DNA of 64,000 nucleotides from Micavibrio sp. UBA5572 (GTDB taxonomy: Bacteria > Pseudomonadota > Alphaproteobacteria > Micavibrionales > Micavibrionaceae). The stretch is taken from positions 153,446 through 217,445 of the forward strand of contig DIMG01000010.1 of the NCBI GenBank assembly GCA_002425415.1, read 5' to 3'. A program made the position numbers and the translations under genes. Every line of letters starts with the position of its first letter. Within the stretch, counting starts at the first letter, position 1. Under the pieces are notes generated by a model that saw nothing but the letters and a program-made list of their open reading frames with translations, did not search any database and was not told the origin of the DNA. Positions 9,216-17,984 of the stretch are shown here, in pieces.

Positions 9216-10854
9216 AGATTTTTCCTCTCCTATCAATCAAATTGAGGAAGACCTAGTTATCGAGGACATTCGTCCTCGTCCGCTCAGTCGTCTAACATAC
9301 CGGATTTTAAGCTTTAATCTTCTGGTAGTTATTATTATTGCTATGGGAATTTCTTACCTTGGGACAACGCGACAAAACCTTATTGAAAGCAAGCTGGATA
9401 ATTTTGAAACAGAATCATTTTTGTATTCCGATATTCTTGCCAGAATCATTGGCGATACTACCTCTATTCAGGATCCATCTTTACCCGAAAAACTTTCTTT
9501 TCTAAATATCCGGAATGACCAGCAAATTGTGGTTTATTCTCCTGAAGGTTCTGTTCTTCTAAAGAACGGAGATATTCCTGTTCGTAAATTTTTCGAAATT
9601 GATAAAAAAAATGATTCTAATTTGTTTGATAACGCTTTATTTTTTCTTGAAGGCCTTGTTTCCGTTACATTCCATCTACCACAACTTCCTCCACTCGAGG
9701 ATACAACAACCCTTGAGTCCCAAGAGCGCAGTTTTAACTCCGATCATTTGAAGATTGCCGCATGGTCATCTGAAGACGGAGGATTAATTTTAACGTCCTA
9801 CTCTCCCCTTTATAAAAAAGGAAGCCTTGTTGGGGGTGTTCGCGTTATTCGCCGCGATGTCAATGTCGAGGAAAGCTTTTCCGAAACGCGGATGGAAATT
9901 TTCAAATTTCTGATTTTGGCCTTGGTTATGACTGTCGCTCACTCACTTTACCTTGCCAGTTTAATTGGTCACCCGTTAAGAAAACTGGCAACTGCTGCTG
10001 AAGCTTATCGTTTAAACAGAGGGAGGTTTGTCGATATTCCAGATATGAGTTCACGGCAAGATGAAATCGGTGAACTCTCCCACGCTATGCGTGAGATGGC
10101 CGATAGCTTGCAAAAACGATTATTGTCAATCGAACAATTTGCAGCCGATGTTGCTCATGAGCTCAAAAATCCTCTTACCTCTTTACGTTCAGCACTGGAA
10201 ACACTCCCTATCGTTAAACGCAATGAAGATCGGCAAAAGCTGATGGATGTTGCCCTTCATGATTTACAGCGGATGGATCGCCTGATTTCCGATATTTCCC
10301 AAGCATCACGTCTTGATGCGGAATTATCCCGCAGTGAATTGTTTATCATTGATTTACGGGAAGTTCTTTTGCCACTTATTGAGGCAAACCAAAAATTCTT
10401 TGAACGCAATAATTCATCAAACCCTGCGAAAGAACAGAAGGCCGAATTATGTCGAATTGTGTGCATTGGCCTTGATGAACCTGTTTTGATTTTTGGCCAA
10501 TCAGGTCGTCTTGAACAAGTGTTCCAAAATTTGATTGGGAATGCATTGTCTTTTGCTCCAGATCATACACAAGTTATTGTTACGGTTTTTAACGGGCAAG
10601 ACAGGGTTAAAATTACAGTTGATGATTTCGGACCAGGCATTCCTGAAAACAGGCTTAGCAAAGTTTTTGACCGCTTTTATTCCGAGCGTCCGGTTGCCGA
10701 AATTTTTGGAATGCATTCAGGGCTTGGATTGTCTATCGCCAAACAAATTGTTGATGCCCATGGTGGGTCTATATCCGCTGAAAATCGTAAAAATGATAAT
10801 GGCGAGATTTTGGGCGCAAGATTTACTGTCCGCCTAAAATCTGCACCTATTTAA
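9208..10854 (+). CDS. chvG: Sensor histidine kinase ChvG (ExoS-like)
   Basis: The 548-residue inner-membrane kinase has TM1 (about 31-50), a large periplasmic sensor domain (about 51-235) and TM2 (about 236-256). A HAMP linker (LIGHPLRKLATAAE onward) follows. The HisKA domain has the phospho-His in FAADVAHELKNPLTSL. The ATPase boxes are NLIGNALSFAP, DDFGPGIP and GLGLSIAKQIV. It partners ChvI, with which it overlaps by 8 bp (ATGAGTGA), a sign of coupled translation. In many Alphaproteobacteria hprK and PTS genes follow; here rapZ follows directly. Confidence 0.92.
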   Translation: MSEDFSSPINQIEEDLVIEDIRPRPLSRLTYRILSFNLLVVIIIAMGISYLGTTRQNLIESKLDNFETESFLYSDILARIIGDTTSIQDPSLPEKLSFLNIRNDQQIVVYSPEGSVLLKNGDIPVRKFFEIDKKNDSNLFDNALFFLEGLVSVTFHLPQLPPLEDTTTLESQERSFNSDHLKIAAWSSEDGGLILTSYSPLYKKGSLVGGVRVIRRDVNVEESFSETRMEIFKFLILALVMTVAHSLYLASLIGHPLRKLATAAEAYRLNRGRFVDIPDMSSRQDEIGELSHAMREMADSLQKRLLSIEQFAADVAHELKNPLTSLRSALETLPIVKRNEDRQKLMDVALHDLQRMDRLISDISQASRLDAELSRSELFIIDLREVLLPLIEANQKFFERNNSSNPAKEQKAELCRIVCIGLDEPVLIFGQSGRLEQVFQNLIGNALSFAPDHTQVIVTVFNGQDRVKITVDDFGPGIPENRLSKVFDRFYSERPVAEIFGMHSGLGLSIAKQIVDAHGGSISAENRKNDNGEILGARFTVRLKSAPI

Positions 10855-10869
10855 TAAGGAATTCGTAAC

Positions 10870-11742
10870 GTGGAAAGTACAATCAGAAAGACGCCGCTTG
10901 TTTTTGTAACAGGCCTATCGGGTGCGGGAATTTCTTCAACGATGAAAATTCTAGAAGATCTTGGTTATGCCGCATTCGATAATTTTCCCCTATCTCTTTT
11001 AGATGCTCTTTTAAATCAGGAAAGTCTTGATGGGCGTCCGATTGCAGTCGCTATTGATACACGTGCACGAGATTTTAATCCGGTTTTGTTGATGGATAAA
11101 ATCAATGAAATAAAAAATAAAAATGACTTTCTGGTCAAAACATTCTTTTTAATTGCTGACGAGCCGGTTCTTTTGAAACGGTTTAACGAGACGCGGCGCA
11201 AACATCCGTTGGCCAAAGATCGATCGATTGCCGATGGGATTGCTGCTGAAAAATCCTTGTTGTTTACTCTGAAACACGAGGCTGGATATGTGATTGATAG
11301 CTCGGACTATTCTATTCATGATCTTAGGCGTATTGTGGAAGGTTTTGCCGATGGTCTTGTTCACGGGAAGATGAATGTTACCGTTATGTCTTTTTCGTAT
11401 CGCTATGGCTTGCCCCGCGAAGCGGATCTGGTTATTGATGTCCGATTTTTGCGCAATCCGAATTGGGAAGTCTCTTTAAAAGATCTAACAGGTCTCAATT
11501 CGGACGTACAAGATTTTGTGCGTGGAGATCAAGTTTATGATGACTTTTTGACAGGCACAAAAAATCTCCTTGATATTCTTTTGCCCCGCTATCAAAGCGA
11601 AGGGAAGTCCTATCTGACCATTGCATTCGGATGCACTGGCGGAAGGCATCGTTCCGTTACTCTGGCAGAAGAAATTGGTGGATATTTAGAAAACAAAAAT
11701 CTCCCTGTGCTAATGCACCATCGGGAGATCAAATCAGTTTGA
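10870..11742 (+). CDS. rapZ: RapZ/YvcJ-family nucleotide-binding protein with altered Walker A
   Basis: The 290-residue protein matches RapZ in length and in both domains. The N-terminal P-loop domain carries LEDLGYAAFDNFPL and the C-terminal domain has GCTGGRHRSVTLAE. In enterobacteria RapZ guides RNase E to the sRNA GlmZ; in other bacteria the family is tied to PTS and HPr kinase signalling. The P-loop reads GLSGAGISST, so the Lys (or Arg) normally before Ser is Ile, which should weaken phosphate binding. The start is GTG with AAGGA 9 bases upstream. It follows chvG by 15 bp, so it is probably in the same operon. No hprK lies between. Confidence 0.92.
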   Translation: MESTIRKTPLVFVTGLSGAGISSTMKILEDLGYAAFDNFPLSLLDALLNQESLDGRPIAVAIDTRARDFNPVLLMDKINEIKNKNDFLVKTFFLIADEPVLLKRFNETRRKHPLAKDRSIADGIAAEKSLLFTLKHEAGYVIDSSDYSIHDLRRIVEGFADGLVHGKMNVTVMSFSYRYGLPREADLVIDVRFLRNPNWEVSLKDLTGLNSDVQDFVRGDQVYDDFLTGTKNLLDILLPRYQSEGKSYLTIAFGCTGGRHRSVTLAEEIGGYLENKNLPVLMHHREIKSV

Positions 11743-11746
11743 ATCT

Positions 11747-11923
11747 TTATCTTTGAGATGGATGTATTTTGACGTATGGCGGAGATGATAAGTCCATCGA
11801 TTTGTTCATCATATTAGGTTGACCTGCAATATGACCTTCTGCCGATAATCCGAACTCCCCTGAAAGCCCTTCAGCGGAGCTTGCTTTGCATGCTCTTTGT
11901 AGCATGACTCTCAATTCACTCAT
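11747..11923 (-). CDS. Small hypothetical protein, translationally coupled
   Basis: A 58-codon frame starts at an ATG that overlaps the stop of the upstream 120-codon gene in ATGAGTGA. This is the same arrangement seen between chvI and chvG. The peptide starts MSELRVMLQRACKASSAEG and is rich in Ser, Gly and Met, with no membrane segment. It is unrecognised. The coupled start is the main reason to believe it is translated; its 3' end comes within 4 bp of the convergent rapZ stop. Confidence 0.45.
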   Translation of the reverse strand: MSELRVMLQRACKASSAEGLSGEFGLSAEGHIAGQPNMMNKSMDLSSPPYVKIHPSQR

Positions 11924-12278
11924 GATTAAATCCTTCCAGCGTCAGTATTGAATTTTCTTTAGAAACCCCTTGGCCAGTATAGGTGTAAAATACGATTGTC
12001 TGACGCGGGTCGTCTTCGGCTTTGGGTTTACAATGAAAATACAAGCGTGAACGTGTTTGCTCGCCAAGTTGCAGCAAATTATCATCGCCATTTAATTGCA
12101 TGACAATATTCATCAGCTTTTTTTCTGCCAATGACAGATCTTCTTGTTCATCCAAAATTGTATAGTCCCCGATTGGCGAGCTTTCGCCATTTCCGTCACG
12201 GCGGAACAGTAGATAAGATCTTTCCAATAGTGGATTGGGGCGATATGTGTAAATTTCCTGCTGTATGCTGTGCTGCAT
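11916..12278 (-). CDS. Hypothetical protein
   Basis: The 120-residue protein starts MQHSIQQEIYTYRPNPLLER. It has no signal peptide or membrane helix and looks like a small mixed alpha/beta cytoplasmic protein (for example SRLYFHCKP and QTIVFYTYTGQGVS look like strands). It was not recognised. It is divergent from ahcY and would be the first gene of a two-gene unit with the 58-codon frame downstream. Confidence 0.6.
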   Translation of the reverse strand: MQHSIQQEIYTYRPNPLLERSYLLFRRDGNGESSPIGDYTILDEQEDLSLAEKKLMNIVMQLNGDDNLLQLGEQTRSRLYFHCKPKAEDDPRQTIVFYTYTGQGVSKENSILTLEGFNHE

Positions 12279-12456
12279 GAATTATTCCTTAACACCTTCT
12301 TGTTTTTACGAACAAGTTACTTTCGTCCATATTTTCCAGATATACCAAGCTTTTCCTTGATGTTCAGGCTTGCAATCTGGCGCTTATAGCCCTAAATCTA
12401 GCAGTAAAGTTTTAATGTTGTATGAAAAACCCATAAAATTATAAGGAACGAAAGCA

Positions 12457-13773
12457 ATGATGACGTCTGCTGCAATTCAATCAGGTTCTACTGATTTCAA
12501 AGTCAAGGACATGTCTTTGGCAGATTGGGGGCGTCGCGAAATCACGATTGCCGAAACAGAGATGCCAGGTCTGATGGCTTTGCGTAAAGAATATGGTACT
12601 CTACAGCCCTTAAAAGGAGCGCGTATTGTCGGTTGTTTGCATATGACGATTCAAACCGCCGTCTTAATCGAAACACTGATTGCTTTGGGTGCAGAAGTTC
12701 GCTGGTCCTCTTGTAATATTTTCTCGACACAAGACCAAGCTGCTGCTGCGATTGCTGCTGCCGGTATTCCTGTTTTTGCTTGGAAAGGTGAAACTGAAGA
12801 AGAATATTTGTGGTGTATAGAGCAAACGATTAAAGGCCCTAATGGATGGATCCCGAATATGATTTTGGATGATGGAGGAGATCTCACCATCATTATGCAT
12901 AACCAGCATCCTGATTTGATGAAAAATATTCGTGGTGTTTCCGAAGAAACAACAACAGGTGTCCATCGTTTATTTGAGATGGAAAAATCCGGCACGTTGA
13001 TGTGCCCTGCGATTAACGTCAATGACTCGGTTACCAAATCAAAATTTGACAATAAATATGGTTGCCGTGAAAGTCTGGTAGATGGTATTCGCCGCGGTAC
13101 AGATGTTATGATTGCCGGAAAAATTGCGGTTGTTTGCGGTTATGGTGATGTAGGAAAGGGTTCTGCTGAATCTCTTCGTTCTCAAGGCGCTCGTGTTATT
13201 GTTACCGAGATTGACCCTATCTGTGCCTTGCAAGCCGTCATGGAAGGATATGATGTTCTTCCGATCGAAGATGTTGTTTCTAAAGCCGATATTTTTGTTA
13301 CAGCTACGGGAAACAAGAGCATTATTACTCTCGATCATATGCGAGCTATGAAGGATCGCGCTATCGTTTGTAACATTGGGCACTTTGACAATGAAATCGA
13401 AGTCGAGGGATTGCGCAATATGAAGTGGCACAATGTAAAACCACAGGTCGATGAAGTCGAGTTTCCTGGCGGGAAGCGTATTATTCTTCTTGCCGAAGGT
13501 CGGTTGGTCAATCTGGGTTGTGCCACAGGCCATCCAAGTTTTGTTATGAGCGCTTCATTTACCAACCAAACTTTAGCGCAAATTGAACTTTGGAATAATA
13601 CAGCCAATTACGAGCGCAAAGTTTATGTTTTACCCCGTCATCTTGATGAAAAAGTTGCGCGGTTGCATCTGGAAAAACTTGGTGCAAAGCTTACCGTTCT
13701 TTCACAGGAACAAGCCGACTATCTTGGTATTCCTACCGAAGGGCCTTATAAATCAGAGCTTTATCGTTATTAG
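12457..13773 (+). CDS. ahcY: Adenosylhomocysteinase (S-adenosyl-L-homocysteine hydrolase)
   Basis: The 438-residue protein is of family length. It shows GCLHMTIQTAVLIETLIALG, WSSCNIFSTQDQAAA, the NAD-binding Rossmann motif CGYGDVGKGSAESL, and the C-terminal KSELYRY ending. It splits S-adenosylhomocysteine to adenosine and homocysteine in the methyl cycle. AAGGAA precedes the start. In Alphaproteobacteria it often lies near chvI/chvG, as here. It is followed by a good terminator at 13799. Confidence 0.97.
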   Translation: MMTSAAIQSGSTDFKVKDMSLADWGRREITIAETEMPGLMALRKEYGTLQPLKGARIVGCLHMTIQTAVLIETLIALGAEVRWSSCNIFSTQDQAAAAIAAAGIPVFAWKGETEEEYLWCIEQTIKGPNGWIPNMILDDGGDLTIIMHNQHPDLMKNIRGVSEETTTGVHRLFEMEKSGTLMCPAINVNDSVTKSKFDNKYGCRESLVDGIRRGTDVMIAGKIAVVCGYGDVGKGSAESLRSQGARVIVTEIDPICALQAVMEGYDVLPIEDVVSKADIFVTATGNKSIITLDHMRAMKDRAIVCNIGHFDNEIEVEGLRNMKWHNVKPQVDEVEFPGGKRIILLAEGRLVNLGCATGHPSFVMSASFTNQTLAQIELWNNTANYERKVYVLPRHLDEKVARLHLEKLGAKLTVLSQEQADYLGIPTEGPYKSELYRY

Positions 13774-13798
13774 GTATTTTTGACATTTCCTTATTCTC

Positions 13799-13828
13799 AA
13801 AGCCGGTCTTTTGACTGGCTTTGTTTTT
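13799..13828 (+). terminator. Rho-independent terminator of ahcY
   Basis: A 10-bp stem (AAAGCCGGTC with GACTGGCTTT, one G-T pair) with a 4-base TTTT loop is followed by GTTTTT. It begins 26 bp after the ahcY stop codon and touches the 3' end of the convergent gene. Confidence 0.85.
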
Positions 13829-14411
13829 AAATAGCCGAGGATGCGTCCTTAATACCTTGTTCGATTGAATCCAGAAAGTTCAAGCTACGTAGTAAGGATA
13901 TTTCACGAATTCCATTTCGTTCAAGATTATCGAGATCACCAATAAAATCTTTTATCCGCTCCAATTCTTCCTCACCAAAATCAGAACCCAAAGTGACCAT
14001 CGCTTCGTCACCGTGTCTGTCTTGTGTTATTGGTGGAGGTTCTTCGATATTCTGGTCATGGACAGCTCTACCTGTTGCTTGATAGGCAGATGTCGCGCGT
14101 GACAGATATGTATTTGTGGGCTCGTGATGTTCGGGAGCCTGCCCTTCTTCTGGTATATCGGAATTTTCTCCATCTTGGGGGGGGAGCGAAATTTTTGCTC
14201 CGCCAAGAAGCGCCGAAAGGAAATTCGATAAGGCTGCTGTGGTTACAATTGTCGTATCTTCCCACGGAATAGGTTGGGCGTCTCCATGGTTGCCGCTTTT
14301 TTTCCGGCCACCATAACTCTCGCTCTCGTCACGACGAATTTCCATCCGTGAATCCGTCTGTTCGACTTTGCGCGAAATTGACTGGATTAACGGGTCTATG
14401 CGATTCCACAT
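13827..14411 (-). CDS. Hypothetical protein
   Basis: The 194-residue acidic protein starts MWNRIDPLIQSISRKVEQTD. It has a low-complexity, Glu/Pro/Asp-rich middle (about 75-125), suggesting disorder, and a helical acidic C-terminus (EEELERIKDFIGDLDNLERN). One weakly hydrophobic stretch (TTAALSNFLSALLGG, about 57-71) could be an amphipathic helix. No family is recognised. It lies downstream of, and on the same strand as, the exported protein at 14439-15230. Confidence 0.55.
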   Translation of the reverse strand: MWNRIDPLIQSISRKVEQTDSRMEIRRDESESYGGRKKSGNHGDAQPIPWEDTTIVTTAALSNFLSALLGGAKISLPPQDGENSDIPEEGQAPEHHEPTNTYLSRATSAYQATGRAVHDQNIEEPPPITQDRHGDEAMVTLGSDFGEEELERIKDFIGDLDNLERNGIREISLLRSLNFLDSIEQGIKDASSAI

Positions 14412-14438
14412 AAAAGGATTATAGCAGAAAATTTTCCC

Positions 14439-15230
14439 CTAGAAAGGGGCTGCTTTTTCAGGCTTTACAATTTCCATCAATGGTTTTTTCCTGCCGGATA
14501 CAGAATCTCCACTACCCCACGCCCAAACCTGATCTGTGTTGCGATTATGAATACCGATATAACCAATATCGCATAAAATAGGGAATTGGCGTTCACCATC
14601 CATCATGATAGGAGTCTTGAAATCCGCACTGATGGGCTTCAAGCTCAAAATCAAGGTAGCATCCGGTATGGGATCAAGGGTTGCAGCCACAATTGCCTTT
14701 TCTTCTTCTGATAATACTATGGTATCAAAATTTTCTATTCCATTTGGAAGAACAGCCACTGGAATCCCCGCATAAAAATATGGGAAATATACCATTCCTT
14801 GTGACGGGAATTTAATTTCCAGTTTTGCTTGTTTGCCCTCTGGTGCATCCTTGAAATAAACCTTTACAGCTATACGAATCAGGATGCCTTCGCTTTGAGG
14901 ATTAAACGTTGCATATCGGTTATTCAGACGGACAACTTCCATCGCGATGAAGTTCTTTTGGTCGCTTGGAAGCATGGATTTATATTTATCCGTACGGACA
15001 ACAAGTTTCTCGAATTCAGGATTCACAACCCCTGCCAGCTTTAAAAAACTCAGACCAACATCCTCATCATTTGATGCAAAATCAAACAGTTTTGACTTGT
15101 CTATTTCAACCACTTCGGCATGCGCAGTCAGAGGGATTGCTATGGACAAAGTAGTCACAAACAATGCTATAGCCATAATTTTTAGTGTGCAAAATCTACC
15201 AGATGTTCCAGAACGATGTTTTTGTGTCAT
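14439..15230 (-). CDS. Exported hypothetical protein
   Basis: The 263-residue protein begins MTQKHRSGTSGRFC and has a signal peptide (hydrophobic residues 19-36, cleavage probably after TAHA, giving mature EVVEIDKSK). The remainder is soluble with beta-strand-like segments (KLEIKFPSQGMVYFPYFY) and is presumably periplasmic. The ATG at 15230 was preferred over one 48 bp upstream because the signal peptide then has a normal n-region. The family is unknown to me. It is divergent from smr. Confidence 0.6.
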   Translation of the reverse strand: MTQKHRSGTSGRFCTLKIMAIALFVTTLSIAIPLTAHAEVVEIDKSKLFDFASNDEDVGLSFLKLAGVVNPEFEKLVVRTDKYKSMLPSDQKNFIAMEVVRLNNRYATFNPQSEGILIRIAVKVYFKDAPEGKQAKLEIKFPSQGMVYFPYFYAGIPVAVLPNGIENFDTIVLSEEEKAIVAATLDPIPDATLILSLKPISADFKTPIMMDGERQFPILCDIGYIGIHNRNTDQVWAWGSGDSVSGRKKPLMEIVKPEKAAPF

Positions 15231-15298
15231 TATAGTCCTACGTCTTATATATATTTTTAAATCTTGTGCGCTTACCATTTGCTATACATTTATTTATT

Positions 15299-15937
15299 AT
15301 GCCAGAAAAACCACCCAAACCGGAAACTAAAAAACGGGGCGAGACAAAAAGTCCCCATTCTCATACCGATTCCTCTGTGTGGCAGGAGTATTGTCAAAAC
15401 ATTACCCCATTGGAAAATCGTCATAAATTTCCTGATTTCGAGTCCGTTTCCAAAGACCTTCCGCCCCAACTCAGCGAACAAAAAAAGAACAAAAAGCAGG
15501 GGCAGGCTTTATTTCATAAGATTTGCGATGAATTTCCTCTTGGATCTTCTCTGGTTGCGCCGATTTCCTTGTCTGAACCAAGCCCCAGCACCTCATCCAA
15601 ACAAACGGACAAGCGGCTTCGTGAACGATTTCAAAAGGGGGAACTCCCGATTGACGGAAGGATTGACCTTCACGGGTTAACCGCCAATCCGGCACAACGT
15701 CAATTTTGCCAGTTTCTTACCGAACATATTCATTCCGGTTCGAGATGCCTGTTGATTATCACGGGGAAAGGCCGAGATCCCCAAACAGGGCAGACGGGCG
15801 GCATTTTAAGGCAATCTCTGACCGACTGGATCAATGTGCCTGCCTTTGCGCCGCATATCCTGATTTGCCAGCCTGCTCCGCGCCATATGGGAGGAAACGG
15901 TGCTTTTTTGATTTTGCTGCGTCGTCAAAGATCCTAA
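15299..15937 (+). CDS. Smr/MutS2-type domain protein
   Basis: The 212-residue protein has a disordered, charged N-terminal half and a C-terminal Smr domain (about 115-210). The domain carries the signature DLHGLT, then LLIITGKGRD, and ends GGNGAFLILLRRQ. Smr domains nick branched DNA or cleave RNA; the HGxT and TGxGxHS/RD-type motifs form the active site. It lies next to hslU and convergent with it, as in many Alphaproteobacteria. The ATG at 15299 fits; the 11 upstream codons overlap the divergent leader. Confidence 0.88.
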   Translation: MPEKPPKPETKKRGETKSPHSHTDSSVWQEYCQNITPLENRHKFPDFESVSKDLPPQLSEQKKNKKQGQALFHKICDEFPLGSSLVAPISLSEPSPSTSSKQTDKRLRERFQKGELPIDGRIDLHGLTANPAQRQFCQFLTEHIHSGSRCLLIITGKGRDPQTGQTGGILRQSLTDWINVPAFAPHILICQPAPRHMGGNGAFLILLRRQRS

Positions 15938-15967
15938 TTTATCCTTGTCTAATTTAAAGGATAAATT
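15936..15967. terminator. A+T-rich hairpin between convergent smr and hslU
   Basis: A perfect 11-bp inverted repeat (AATTTATCCTT with AAGGATAAATT, 10-base loop) lies at the junction of the two convergent genes and includes the last codons of hslU. It has little G+C and no clean T tract, so termination is possible but weak. Confidence 0.35.
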
Positions 15968-17339
15968 GGCTTAAATCGCGATTTTTCGATAGTTCGGCGA
16001 CTTGTTCGCGCACATAATCAGCCGTAATCATAATCGATTGACCGGATTTATCCGTCGCATCAAAGCTAATATCTTCCAACAGTTTTTCCATGACGGTTTG
16101 AAGGCGGCGTGCGCCTATATTTTCGACCGTCTCGTTTACTTCAAATGCTATGTGTGCAATTTCGTTGATGGCTTCCGGTTCAAAATCCAAAACCAGTTTT
16201 TCCGTTCCCATCAATGCTGTGTACTGGCGCAGCAGGCAAGCCTCTGTATCTGTCAAAATTTGACGAAAATCCTCTTCGGTTAAAGAATTCAACTCCACAC
16301 GGATCGGTAAGCGCCCCTGTAATTCCGCCAATAAATCGGATGGTTTGGCGTAATGAAATGCGCCGGAGGCGATAAACAAAATATGGTCGGTATTGATTGA
16401 TCCATGTTTTGTGGAAACGACTGTGCCTTCTATCATCGGCAATAAGTCCCGTTGAACGCCTTCACGACTGACATCTCCGCCGCGCACATCCTGACGAGCT
16501 GCTATTTTATCAATTTCGTCAATGAAAACAATTCCGTTTTGCTGCACCAATTCGCGGGCAACTTCCAGAATTTTTTCTTCATCAAGAAGGTTGTCGGCCT
16601 CTTCAAGCAAACAAGCATTCAGTGCTGCTTTGACCGATAATTTCCGCCGTTTGGTTCGTGTTCCCATTTTACCAAACATATCGCCAATACTGACCATGCT
16701 CATCGAAGCACCAGGCATTCCGGGTATATCAAAGCTTGGCATTTGACTGGCATTATCGTCCAATTCAATTTCAATTTCTTTTTCATCCAATCTGCCTTCA
16801 CGCAGTTGTTTACGAAAAAGCTGGCGAGTGGTATCCGCAGAATCCTGACCTACCAATGCATCCAATACGCGATCCTCTGCTGCAAGTTCTGCTTGGGCTT
16901 CAACGCTTTTACGCATTTTTTCGCGAGTCTGGCGGAGGCCAATTTCCATCAAATCCCGAATAATGCTCTCAACATCTTTTCCGACATAGCCGACTTCGGT
17001 AAATTTTGTGGCTTCAACTTTTAGAAAAGGGGCTTGTGCCAATTTGGCTAACCGCCTTGCTATTTCGGTTTTACCAACACCGGTCGGGCCAATCATCAAG
17101 ATGTTTTTCGGATAAATTTCTTCTTGTAATGCCGGATCCAGTTGCTGCCTGCGCCAACGGTTACGCAAGGCAATGGCCACTGCTTTTTTTGCTGCAGATT
17201 GCCCGATAATATGACGATCAAGTTCCGAGACAATTTCCCTTGGCGTAAAAGCCGGAATGTCAAGGATGCGTTTGGTTGCATCCAAAGCAGGGGGCATATG
17301 GGACACGTTAGGGACACTTGTAGAAAAAGAGCCTGTCAT
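15954..17339 (-). CDS. hslU: ATP-dependent protease ATPase subunit HslU
   Basis: The 461-residue AAA+ unfoldase has the N-terminal TPREIVSELDRHIIGQ segment, Walker A GPTGVGKTE, the pore motif GYVGKDVES, an intermediate domain (about 125-255) and Walker B IVFIDEIDKIA. The C-terminal tail RDLSQFIL docks into HslV. With HslV it forms a cytoplasmic protease induced by heat shock. It starts 1 bp after the hslV stop codon, so the two are co-translated. Confidence 0.97.
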   Translation of the reverse strand: MTGSFSTSVPNVSHMPPALDATKRILDIPAFTPREIVSELDRHIIGQSAAKKAVAIALRNRWRRQQLDPALQEEIYPKNILMIGPTGVGKTEIARRLAKLAQAPFLKVEATKFTEVGYVGKDVESIIRDLMEIGLRQTREKMRKSVEAQAELAAEDRVLDALVGQDSADTTRQLFRKQLREGRLDEKEIEIELDDNASQMPSFDIPGMPGASMSMVSIGDMFGKMGTRTKRRKLSVKAALNACLLEEADNLLDEEKILEVARELVQQNGIVFIDEIDKIAARQDVRGGDVSREGVQRDLLPMIEGTVVSTKHGSINTDHILFIASGAFHYAKPSDLLAELQGRLPIRVELNSLTEEDFRQILTDTEACLLRQYTALMGTEKLVLDFEPEAINEIAHIAFEVNETVENIGARRLQTVMEKLLEDISFDATDKSGQSIMITADYVREQVAELSKNRDLSQFIL

Positions 17340-17340
17340 A

Positions 17341-17907
17341 TCAGATTTTCTCGATCACTATGTTATGGTTGGAGTAGATACAAACATCTCCAGCAATTTT
17401 CATGGATTTCATCGCAATATCTTCCAAAGCCATGTCCGTGTTTTCGATCAGGGCGCGCGCCGCAGATAAGGCAAAATTTCCACCAGATCCAATTCCGATC
17501 ACACCGTCTTCCGGTTCCACGACATCTCCTGTCCCCGAAAGAATAAGCGATGTTGTTTTGTCGCAAACAGCCATCATGGCTTCGAGTTTACGCAGGTATT
17601 TGTCGGTTCGCCAATCTTTAGCCAATTCGACACAAGCGCGCATCAACTGCCCCGGGTGCGCTTCAAGTTTGGATTCGAGTCGTTCAAACAAGGTAAAGGC
17701 ATCTGCTGTTGCTCCGGCAAACCCGGCGATAACTGTTCCGCCCTTTCCCAGTCTTCTGACCTTTCTGGCATTGGATTTCAGCACCGTTGTGCCCAACGTT
17801 ACCTGTCCATCCCCAGCGACAACAACATCGTCACCGCGCCTTAAAGCCAATATGGTTGTCGAATGCCAATTGGCTTTGTCATATGGATTATAATCTGTGT
17901 ATGTCAT
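17341..17907 (-). CDS. hslV: ATP-dependent protease peptidase subunit HslV
   Basis: The 188-residue protein has a short propeptide ending HS, so the mature chain begins with the catalytic Thr of TTILALRRGDDV, as in proteasome-type Ntn hydrolases. The GDGQVTLG and GSGGNFALSAARAL segments match the family. It forms the double hexamer capped by HslU. hslV-hslU is the usual order. Confidence 0.97.
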   Translation of the reverse strand: MTYTDYNPYDKANWHSTTILALRRGDDVVVAGDGQVTLGTTVLKSNARKVRRLGKGGTVIAGFAGATADAFTLFERLESKLEAHPGQLMRACVELAKDWRTDKYLRKLEAMMAVCDKTTSLILSGTGDVVEPEDGVIGIGSGGNFALSAARALIENTDMALEDIAMKSMKIAGDVCIYSNHNIVIEKI

Positions 17908-17956
17908 AGTTCAGGATATGGCGTGAAAATGGATCAAGGTCAAGCCCTTGATAAAA

Positions 17957-17979
17957 AAACCGGAGAGTTTCTCCGGTTT
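17957..17979 (-). terminator. Rho-independent terminator ending the fieF-glk-nodB-SAM hydrolase operon
   Basis: A perfect 10-bp stem (AAACCGGAGA with TCTCCGGTTT, 3-base loop) lies 5 bp after the stop of the gene at 17985. On the minus strand it continues into a T run (TTTTTTTAT). On the plus strand it is followed by a poorer CATTTTTATT. This is the strongest terminator in the left half of the window. Confidence 0.88.
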
Positions 17980-17984
17980 CATTT

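Noticed and set aside
12279..12456. Possible SAH riboswitch before ahcY
   Set aside because: The gene would suit one, but I could not find the conserved pairing or core motifs of the SAH or SAM classes in the 178 bp.
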